DNA from: Trametopsis cervina
Taxonomy: Eukaryota > Basidiomycota > Agaricomycetes > Polyporales > Irpicaceae
DNA: 30,001 nucleotides
NCBI GenBank assembly: GCA_022385755.1
Contig: MU278399.1
Coordinates: 27,232-57,232 of the forward strand
Direction of reading: 5' to 3'
The notes below the pieces were generated by a model. The model did not search any database, had not been told where the DNA came from, and saw only the letters and a list, made by a program, of their open reading frames with translations. Both the position numbers and the translations under genes were made by a program. Below, piece after piece: positions 1-7,277 of the stretch. Position 1 is the first letter of the stretch. Each line of letters begins with the position of its first letter.

Positions 1-1
1 A

Positions 2-472
2 GTCCACAGAAACCAATTAGCTTGGAGATGTTCAAAAGTAGCATGGACAAATAAAGCAGCAAGGGCTGGATCTATAAATGGTCAGACAACATCTATCTGG
101 ATGAAAGCTATGTTAAGAACCAAATCCAAAACCAAATGTGGTACATGCCGTCAAAATGGTGACACTGTATATCAATTCCAAGAACCTCCACCATTTATTA
201 TACTGTATATTGACGATACAATCCCAGTTCATATCCAAAATGTCATGCATGCAAATGGGTTTGAATACAAGCTTCAGGGGATGATTTATTTTGGAAGTTT
301 CCACTTCACTGCACGTATTGTTGATGAAAAAGGAGATGTGTGGTATCATGATGGGGTACAGACAGGTAGAGAATGCAATTTTGAGGGAAATATGAATGAC
401 ATAGATGTCAACTCATTACTTCAAGCTAAAAATGGCCGGAAATGCTCCACAGTCATATATACCCTTGTTTAG
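2..472 (+). CDS. 3' part of a USP-like (ubiquitin peptidase fold) protein, 5' truncated by window edge
   Basis: The frame is open from base 2 to the TAG at 470-472, so the gene enters from outside the window; the first ATG at 101 need not be the true start. Visible are a strand-rich core (FIILYIDDT), then GMIYFGSFHFTARI followed by VWYHDG, which resembles the catalytic-His box region of C19 ubiquitin-specific peptidases (typically Y.L.G...H.GHFTA...W..DG), and a C-terminal VIYTLV strand. The Cys box would lie upstream, outside the window. The stretch is visibly richer in A and T than the genes to its right, with no evident intron, which suggests cargo of a mobile element rather than a housekeeping deubiquitinase. 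The domain call rests on remembered motif shape only; the biological role is unknown. Confidence 0.5.
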   Translation, partial: VHRNQLAWRCSKVAWTNKAARAGSINGQTTSIWMKAMLRTKSKTKCGTCRQNGDTVYQFQEPPPFIILYIDDTIPVHIQNVMHANGFEYKLQGMIYFGSFHFTARIVDEKGDVWYHDGVQTGRECNFEGNMNDIDVNSLLQAKNGRKCSTVIYTLV

Positions 473-1215
473 TAGTATATTATAAATTGTATGTATATTA
501 GAACTTAAATGTAATATATTTTAAGTGTATGGAAGCCTCAGGAATCGTAACCTGCCGCTTGCCGGCCTGCTCACCCAAGTATAATCTTGCGCGCGCTTAT
601 AAGCGGTAAAAGTGGTAGCTTCCTAATTGCTTGAGTTACCGTGGCTTAAGGGTTAGAGTAAATTAAAATAGGAGAGTTTTCCAATTGGGGGAGTTTTCAA
701 TTGGGAGAGTTTCCAAATGGTATGCTTGGTCACTAGGCGTAGGTGGGAAAGTCGGAATCGGGCGAAGCCGCAGGCTTCGGGTTTCGCGAAAGCTTCTGAG
801 AATTCGAGCAGAGTTTCGGGTCGAAACTGCACGGAATTGCACGGAAGTTTCGGGCGCTTAAAACGCCGGGTGAGCTTGGTGGCGCGGTAAAAACCGCATT
901 CGGAAGGTCTCCATTGTTTCGCTACTTCGCAGCAACCGACAGGACGCGGTTGATCAGGAAGTGGGCGATTCGAAACGGGACGTCCGAAATTCAAAACCAG
1001 CTCGAGTGAACCCGAATTCCGACTGAGCGTGAGGTGTATGGCGAGGCGTTGCGGGACACGACTCACCACTGAGAGGCGCTGGGCCACAACAGTCGTGCCG
1101 CATGCAACGACTCGCCCGGAGAGGCTCAGAGAGCTCGAAATGCAATGGATACGGAGAGGTAGTAGTACAGACGCAATACAGTGCAATGATAACAAACAGA
1201 GACAACGAGGATATT
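473..1215. other. non-coding stretch, 3' side of the retrotransposon
   Basis: I see no convincing gene here. The frames on both strands in 653-1277 give low-complexity Arg/Ser-rich translations with no recognisable domain. It probably holds the 3' untranslated and terminal-repeat region of the minus-strand YR retrotransposon, including a short tandem repeat at 671-719. A 12-base word TAACCTGCCGCT at 548-559 recurs in the same orientation at 5871-5882, on the other side of the element. Confidence 0.45.
671..719. repeat. short degenerate tandem repeat, three units of about 16 bases
   Basis: Three imperfect units in a row of the type GGAGAGTTTTCCAATTGG, beginning near 671, 689 and 705. It lies beyond the recombinase gene, in what is probably the right-hand end of the retrotransposon. 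Confidence 0.7.
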
Positions 1216-2481
1216 TCAAGCAGACACAAGTCGAGAGCGGCGACGAAAGGTGTCCATGGACTGCTGAGCTAAGGTGAGGCGGGACTTATCGAACGAATTA
1301 GAGATAAAGAGGGGCAAAATGGAATCGATCTTTCGCCAATACTCGAGAAAAGCCTTCGATTTCCAGCCACCCTGGACCGCAACAATGTCCGGGGGCGTAC
1401 CGCGCAGCAGCAATTCGGTCGCGCCGCCGATGCGGAAGCAGTGGCCTGTCAATTGGTCCATGTCGGCAGACTTCCAGACCTCGTTACACCGTACGAGGAA
1501 CCAATCGCGCGTCATCGGGGCCTACCCAGCCGGTGTTTGTGCTTCGTAGGCGAAGAAAGGAGCGTCAGAGGGAACCTTCGAGCTGCACCGGAGATGGTGG
1601 CGAAGGGCGCGCACAGGAGAGGTCGGCTCTCCATTCTCTGTAGCGGTGGCCACGAGACCGGTGAAATGAGTGGTTTTGGTCCACGGGAGAGAGAGAGAGA
1701 CATACTCCCTGCTGTTCGGCAGGGAGCAAAACTTCAGAGGGGAGGCGCGAGACACATGACGGAGTGGGTCGAAGCCGTTGGCAGACGGAGTCACTAGCTC
1801 CCCCAGACGCCGAGTTCCCCAGAAGGCGAAGCACGCGACCGCGAAGACGGCGGCGTCGAAAGAATCTGTGAGGTCCAAACGCTCCAAGAGTGCGTTGAGG
1901 TGTTCGACCGTCACTGGCGGGCGTTTGGGCTTCTTACCAGGCTGCAGCTTACTCGCTCCGGCGCAAGTGATCCGCAGCAAACGGCCGCCGTTCCACGGTG
2001 CACCGTTGATGGAATGCCAGAAGGTGAGGCCGGCGAGCCACGTGTCGATAGTCGATTTTGACATCAGACCGCTCCACTTCGCGACGAAGGTTGCGAGAAG
2101 GGAGTCGGCCGCCGGCATGCGACGATCTTCTGAGACGTCGAGGCAGTCGCAATACTGAGTGAAACGGAGTAGCCCAGCCCCATAGTTTTTGAGAGTTCCG
2201 GGTTCAAGAGAAGAAGTCATGACGCGCAGAAGAGTAGAGACAGCAGCAAGAGAGGTGTCGGCCGCCAGTCGCTCCCGGAAAGCTATTCCGAAGGGAGTTT
2301 GCCACAGGAGAAGGCGGTCACGAGCGAGAACATGAGGACGGAGAGAGGACACTTGCAAGGAATTAGACTGTGACGGCCTGCGCGGTTTTCGCTGACTAGA
2401 AGCTCGCGGTGAGGGGCCTGCCCTCAGCTCCTTCAGCACGCTCGCACATGCGGGCGCGGGCGCTGCGGGTGTGCTAGACAT
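1216..2481 (-). pseudogene. tyrosine recombinase of YR retrotransposon with premature amber stop
   Basis: A lambda-integrase-type recombinase that would join the circular cDNA into the genome. The start at 2481 overlaps the RT-RNase H stop (ATGTCTAG), a likely reinitiation site. A SAM-like N-terminal core-binding domain (LEPGTLKNYGAGLLRF, WLAGLTFWHS) is followed by the catalytic domain: the first Arg in WGTRRLGEL, the H-x-x-R box in GHCFRIGGAT, and the Tyr in FLEYWR near the C-terminus. A TAG at 1524-1522 lies between the first Arg and the HxxR box; the same frame stays open from there to the final stop at 1216, so a single codon separates this copy from an open 421-codon gene. Readthrough cannot be excluded. 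Confidence 0.85.
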
Positions 2482-4455
2482 AGGCAAGGAGAGGTTGAAG
2501 CTCCTCCGGGAGCACGATGCGAGGGAGGCGACAGTTTGGTGAGCCCAATATACCGCGTGATAGAGGGTCAGCCACATTGTCGGCAGTGTTGACGTACTGC
2601 AGAAGGAAACGAGTGTTCGCCGCGGTGCTGATAATTGTGGTGCGGCGGATTGAAAGGTTGACCTGGAAGTTGCGGCTGCGCCCGCGATTGAACGCGCCGA
2701 CGACGCCGGCGTTGTCGCTGTGGATGAGGAGATCGACGTTTCGAAATTCCAACGTTTCCAGCGTGCGCACAGCGAGCTCGACGGCAATCATCTCCGCCCA
2801 GCCGATGTCGCGACCATGACTCTTCCACCCAGAGGTCAGCGTCCACGCGGCCCATTGGCCCGCGATTTCGACGCCGATCCCCCAGCTAGTCGAAGCATCG
2901 ACCCAGACGCCTTCATCCTTCATGGGACCGCGCGGAGTGAGCAATTTTTCAGCTGCAGGCACAGACAGAACATCGAGCCACCAGGTCAGATCAGAGATGA
3001 GAGAGCGTGGCGGGTAGCGTGGCGCATAGGGGTTGGGGAAGGAGGCGATGAACGACGAGAGGTTGGTGAGATAGGCTCTGCCAGCAGGAAAGACGAAGGT
3101 TATGTGAGACAGAGTGCCGTTGATAGACATTAGCTCCTGCAGCACAACACGCCCCGCGACAGCCGCAGCGAAGAAGGCGGACAGCTTGGCGAGATACTTC
3201 AAGCGCTTAGGTTCTGGCAGAGTCACCGAGCGACGCGACAAGTCCCACAGGAAGCCCAGATATGTCAAGGAGAAAGCGAAGGGGAAGCACTTTCCCAGCT
3301 TCCACGGCACTCCGATAGGCTCCGTCACCTTGAAGATATCCTCGACGTCGTAGGCGTACCGCCAAGTGTCCGGACAGCTTCCAGCGACCGGGAAACGAAA
3401 CTGCGCCAGGTCGTCGACCCATTTCGCGCTTGGGCTCATGCCGCGGGCCCGCAGGATGTCGACCACAGCATCCATCGCCTCGCCCTGCACACCGGGTCCA
3501 GAGGATATTCCGAAGGGGCAGACGTGGTCAAGGAAGAAATTTCCCGGCTGACTTTGAATCACAATGAACGCTTTGTGGTCGGGCCTAATGGGTATGTTGC
3601 GAAAGGCGGAGTCGATGTCGAGAGACGCCGCCTGAGCGCCTAACGGGGCGGTCGCGATCTGCGGCAACATAGTAAGAGAAAAGCTCACAACAGCGGTCAA
3701 GCCGCGAGGCGCAGAAGCCTCTGGGGTCAAGCCCTCCTCAAAACGAGGTAAGCAAGGTGTCAAGCACCTGCTGGGTCAAGCCCGTGGATAGGTCAAGCCT
3801 GATGCCAAAGGTCAAGCCAATGCATATAAGTGCGTCAAGCGCAAGCGTGCGTCAAGCGCGATGACGGTCCTCCCCAAGGTCGCAGGGCAGAAAAACGAAA
3901 ACTTACTATTTCGGCGACCATCGCTGCGGTACCCCAGGTTGTGGGGAACAGGTCGGAGTCGATGTGATCATTCACGGAGACACCGTCGGCGTTCTTGAAG
4001 GAACAGTTTTGTATGAGACGCAGCTTGCCGGGGCTGCCGGCTTTTTCGACAACGGAAAGAGGGGAAGAAATGAAATGGGAACCGAGAATACGCTCTAAGG
4101 CAGAGCGGGAGAAAGGGCCAGACATGCGGCCCAGTTCGAGCTGTTCGGCGATGTAACCGTCAATGAAGTCCATATGTTCTATACCAGTTTTATGATTCGG
4201 GGGCGTGAAACTCTTGCGCAAGGGCGGGAAGTCGCCAATAGGGAAACCGTAACGAAACTTGTTAGGGAGGTCGGGGTAGCTCTGCAAGAGATTGAGACGC
4301 GCGAGTTCGGCCTCCAGAACATCAGCGCGAAAAGGGGTAATGATGCGGTCGTAATCAGAGACACCGCTTACTGACGGCGGGATGGTGGGTGGCACCACAG
4401 AAGGAGCACAGATGGCCAGACTTTCCGGGGCAGCGCAGGCTGCGGCAAGGTTCAT
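2474..4455 (-). CDS. reverse transcriptase-RNase H of YR retrotransposon, one intron
   Basis: Exons 4455-3907 and 3658-2474, joined in phase 0. The upstream exon has the N-terminal RT region (RYGFPIG, KLRLIQNCS, DHIDSDLFPTTWG). The downstream exon has LDIDSAFRNIPI (first catalytic Asp), CPFGISSGPG, and KWVDDL, where WVDD replaces the usual YxDD. Then comes a DIRS-type RNase H with Asp in WVDAST, Glu in AEMIAVE, Asp in LLIHSDN and Asp in NVADPLSR. Without removal of 3906-3659 the first catalytic block is split and the frame shifts. The start is uncertain: the frame is open back to 4671 inside gag, and 4455 is an internal ATG. Modelled length is 577 residues. The stop overlaps the recombinase ATG. 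Confidence 0.8.
3659..3906 (-). other. 248 nt spliceosomal intron inside the RT gene
   Basis: The minus strand reads ATA|GTAAGT at 3906 and GCCGCAG|ATC ending at 3659. A CTTAC branch-like word lies about 16 nt before the acceptor. Removal joins the MVAEI-coding exon directly to IATAPLGAQAAS in frame, restoring a continuous RT. It is four to five times longer than the other introns in the window and contains a dispersed repeat. Confidence 0.75.
3696..3857 (-). repeat. eight dispersed copies of GCTTGAC inside the RT intron
   Basis: On the plus strand GTCAAGC begins at 3696, 3726, 3759, 3775, 3792, 3811, 3834 and 3851, with spacing of 16-33 bases. Most copies are preceded by G and several followed by C (GGTCAAGCC). 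On the transcribed strand each unit contains TTGAC, which matches the loose fungal branch-point form YTNAY. Confidence 0.9.
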
Positions 4456-5722
4456 TCCCGTTGATGTTCCAAAAGAGACACAGCTCTTTTCCGGAGCTTG
4501 CCACGACGAGCTTGCCACTGTCGAAAGCGGAGAAGGTCGGCTTGCCGTTTGGAAGGGTTCCGCGAGTGCAAGCGGATGCGTGATGGCCCTTTGGACCGCC
4601 TTGGGCGCATTTGAGGCAGAACAGCCCGGCGGCAGGCTGTCTGCCCTCTGGAAAGGGCCGCGAGGGACCATCGGGTCTCTCGAACGGCCGCTTCTCGGGG
4701 TTGGGGCGTCGATCGGGGTAGCTGCTCCGCTCCGGCGCCCTAGCGTTGTTGTAAGGGTGAAAGGCGGGTCTGGCGCGGTCGACAGTTTGTCGCTGTCTTA
4801 CCACCCCAATGCAGATTGCTTGGTAGCGGTTTTCGTAGGGAACGTCGCCGACGACAAAACCACCGCGGGCGCCGCCAAAGAAATCTTCTCGCACCTCGAT
4901 GTCGAACTTGAGGACGGACTCGAACGACTCCTCGATCTCATCTTTGTCGCACAGGTGTTCGAAATGATCTTTGAAAAGCTCCACGGTTTCCGCGTCCGCG
5001 GCCTGACCCAGAACGACCAGAAAATTCTTCCAAGCTTGTCGCCAGTCTTCGACGCACATGTCGTCCTCTCCTGGCCACAAGCTCGTGTCGACTAAAGTAT
5101 TTTTCGCCCCGGTACGCGAGTTGTGTACCTTGACGTACTTTACCGTGCTCTTTTTCAAGTCCTTGAGGGCCTTGTTGGTACACATTGTCAGAGGCAAATG
5201 ATGCTGGTGCTTGATCAGCGCGAGGACCGCCTCCGGAGCCTTAATTTTGTTGTCAAAGAGCCGGGCAGACCTGTTTACGCTGATCGCCGCCAGTGTCGTG
5301 GACTCCGGAGCGGGTTCGACCCTTTTGGCAGTCGACCCAACAACGTCGGCTTGGTCAACCGGCTGCTGTATACCTTCGGTCTGGCGACTAAGGGCCTCGA
5401 AGGTCCTCCTCAGCGACGACGGGCTTAGGGTACCCAGCAGGGATATCAAGGCGCTGACATTCGAGCCTGCACCCTGTTCACCGCCTGTATGCGCCCTTTC
5501 GGTGCCGTCAACGCCGTCCGGGGTGTCCCCTTCGTCGTCGGAGACACCAACGTCTCCTCTTTGTCGTCGCAGAGCCCTCAGGCGGTTTCGTTCTGCCTTC
5601 GCTTCTTCCTCATCGTTCGCAACACTGCCGGTTTCTGTGTCGTCGTCTCGACGATTTTCTTCGCCATCGAAAGCGTTGAGGTTGTTTCCTCCAACTCCAG
5701 CAGGTCTTCCAGTTTCAACCAT
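4355..5722 (-). CDS. gag-like protein of YR retrotransposon
   Basis: An uninterrupted 455-residue frame, expected to form the nucleoprotein particle of the element. The first third is acidic and low in complexity (runs of E, D, R). The middle is helical. Near the C-terminus is a zinc-knuckle-like CLKC followed by a His pair and Cys (C-x2-C-x7-H-x4-C), and the last residues contain a second C-x2-C...HH...C cluster (CSFCGATHH...KRC), as in other DIRS-group Gag proteins. The start at 5722 is the first ATG of the frame. The gene ends inside the start region of the RT frame, which is shifted by one base, so translation of RT would need reinitiation, frameshifting or separate mRNA. Confidence 0.75.
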   Translation of the reverse strand: MVETGRPAGVGGNNLNAFDGEENRRDDDTETGSVANDEEEAKAERNRLRALRRQRGDVGVSDDEGDTPDGVDGTERAHTGGEQGAGSNVSALISLLGTLSPSSLRRTFEALSRQTEGIQQPVDQADVVGSTAKRVEPAPESTTLAAISVNRSARLFDNKIKAPEAVLALIKHQHHLPLTMCTNKALKDLKKSTVKYVKVHNSRTGAKNTLVDTSLWPGEDDMCVEDWRQAWKNFLVVLGQAADAETVELFKDHFEHLCDKDEIEESFESVLKFDIEVREDFFGGARGGFVVGDVPYENRYQAICIGVVRQRQTVDRARPAFHPYNNARAPERSSYPDRRPNPEKRPFERPDGPSRPFPEGRQPAAGLFCLKCAQGGPKGHHASACTRGTLPNGKPTFSAFDSGKLVVASSGKELCLFWNINGNEPCRSLRCPGKSGHLCSFCGATHHPAVSKRCL

Positions 5723-5867
5723 TTCTTAAAATGGACAAGCAAAGCTTCGAAAGCAGAGATTTTGTAAGCGAGAGGGCTGAATGCGGAGGCAGTAAGGAAA
5801 GGGAAAGAGAACTCGCGCGCGAAGCGCAGCGCCTTCCGCATTCGGTTCTCTCGCTTAGTAAGCACTC

Positions 5868-5905
5868 GTTTAACCTGCCGCTCGTTCCTCGCTCTCAGGT
5901 TAAAC
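5868..5905. repeat. perfect 10-base inverted repeat upstream of gag
   Basis: GTTTAACCTG at 5868-5877 and CAGGTTAAAC at 5896-5905, with an 18-base loop. It lies between the gag start (5722, minus) and the MYND gene start (5933, plus). Its left arm overlaps the 12-base word shared with 548-559. It may mark the left terminus or recombination site of the element. Confidence 0.6.
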
Positions 5906-5932
5906 TACCATTGGCGTAGCGGGAGTTTCCCG

Positions 5933-6572
5933 ATGCCAGCACCGAGAAGGATGTTTTGTGAAGTATGTCTGAACGACGCTCAAATGGTCTGCTCTGGTTG
6001 CAAAGTCACCAGATATTGCACGTGAGTTCTAACTTCAATCCGGACAGTAGAGACTTACGTTCAGACTCGTCTTGCGCAGAGCAAAGTGCCAACTAGAGGG
6101 CTGGAAAACACACAAGAAGGCATGTAAGATAGAACAGATACTGAAAGAGGTCAATGAAAAGTTTGACCTTGCGCCTTTGCGGCCAACTGTCGGGCGTTGC
6201 ACCGGCTGTAACCTGAAGTTTGATGAAGACGAGTACTACTGCGAGGACGCATGCGAGGAATGCGGATATCAAGTATGCGAAAGTTGCGCCGCTGATACTT
6301 CAAGTGGTGCGTGTACTCGATGCTTTCGACGCATATCTGCTTCTACTTACTCCTCTTCAGGTACATGCCACTGTGCAGAGAAGAATTTCGGTAACCTTTA
6401 TTGTGCTATGGCACCTCGATGGTACCACACCGATGGGAAAGGAAAGCCCTACAAAGGAGACAGACACCCTGAACCAGACGATGAATACCCTTCAAATGCT
6501 TTCGAGGGTGAGGCAAGAAAATGCAACAACTGCGGCGATGTTGCACAAATGCTGAAAAAGGAGTTCTGCTGA
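5933..6572 (+). CDS. MYND zinc-finger protein
   Basis: Three exons: 5933-6021, 6080-6306, 6361-6572; 175 residues. Exons 1 and 2 join (phase 2, GTGAGT...GCGCAG) to form a complete MYND finger: FCEVC, VCSGC, RYCTAKCQ, then W-x2-H-x3-C (WKTHKKAC). MYND fingers bind peptides in partner proteins. A second Cys-rich segment follows (CTGCNLKFDEDEYYC, CEECGYQVCESC) with a C-terminal CHCAEKNFGNLYC...PRWYH region that I recall from many Agaricomycete MYND proteins. Intron 2 (6307-6360, GTGCGT...CTTCAG) is 54 nt with no in-frame stop, so it could be retained; I prefer splicing because it gives SSGTCHC, the usual spacing. The start codon lies 28 bases from the retrotransposon hairpin. Specific function is unknown. 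Confidence 0.8.
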
Positions 6573-7277
6573 TTCTCCATATCCATTCATATCGTTTCTT
6601 GACGGCTTCTGTTGCTCCATTACTCCAGCGTGCACATACAGTATTGTTCCGAACGTTGACCAGTCAATCGGTGTGACGACCGTATGTCGCGACAACAGGT
6701 ACATCAATGGTTCTGGTTCATGCTGATCGGCGTGTTATGGGCCTCTGGCTGGCGTAGATAGATGACAGCGGTGATAACGCTTATAACCTTGATTTACAGA
6801 GCTAATATCAATCACCTATTTGTCAGTGGAGGCCTTACAACTGCAATGTGTTCTCCCGACTATAATGCCGATTAATGCTCGGGACAGTACCCGCACAGAG
6901 GTCAGCTTTCATTGCGAGCTCCTTGTACTATATTAGCTGACCCTACCGACGACATGCAAAGCAGGGAACGATTACTCCCTCATCAACTCACTATATGGTT
7001 GTCACCTAATTATAACGCCGTTAGCAGCCGTCCCACCACGGTCGGTCGAAACCTCGGCTTAACCCTTGTGGTCTTACTCCGAGCTGCTCTGAAGCCCTGC
7101 AGTGGCGTGCTTCGAAGTAGTTATGAACCGCGATACCGTAACCTCATGATGCTCTCGCTATGATGTGGAACGTTCGGCCGCGTTATACTCGGCTACCAGG
7201 ATGACAGCGGGCATATAAGGTCGCTGTGGTCATCTGCAAGGGTGGTGAGTGTTGCGAAGGACCACCTAGAACACGCT
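6573..7277. other. intergenic, upstream of the GH74 gene
   Basis: No gene supported; an open frame at 6912-7163 has no recognisable domain or splice pattern. The right end should hold the xyloglucanase promoter. Confidence 0.5.
7214..7219 (+). promoter_or_regulatory. TATA-like box of the GH74 gene
   Basis: TATAAG within GCATATAAGG, 64 bases before the preferred ATG at 7278. Confidence 0.45.

Larger units (their letters stand above)
1216..5722 (-). mobile_element. DIRS/Ngaro-type tyrosine-recombinase retrotransposon (coding extent)
   Basis: In minus-strand order there is a gag-like gene, a reverse transcriptase-RNase H gene and a tyrosine recombinase gene. That order and the recombinase in place of a DDE integrase define the DIRS order. 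No methyltransferase domain is seen, which favours an Ngaro-like over a DIRS1/PAT-like element. True termini are unresolved. Candidates are the 12-base direct repeat at 548-559 and 5871-5882 and the hairpin at 5868-5905, giving an element of about 5.3 kb. No long LTRs are visible, as expected for this order. Reading frames are well preserved (455-residue gag, RT intact after one intron), but the recombinase carries an in-frame amber codon, so this copy is recent yet probably not autonomous. Confidence 0.85.

Noticed and set aside
653..1277. Open frames on both strands
   Set aside because: Overlapping Arg/Ser-rich translations without domains, in the terminal region of the retrotransposon.
3659..3906. 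Apparent frameshift breaking the RT gene in two
   Set aside because: GTAAGT and GCAG signals give an exact phase-0 join that restores the conserved RT block, so an intron explains it better.
548..5882. Long terminal repeats around the retrotransposon
   Set aside because: Only a 12-base word is shared; a tyrosine-recombinase element is not expected to have LTRs.
6912..7163. 83-codon plus-strand frame
   Set aside because: No domain and no splice partners; probably chance.
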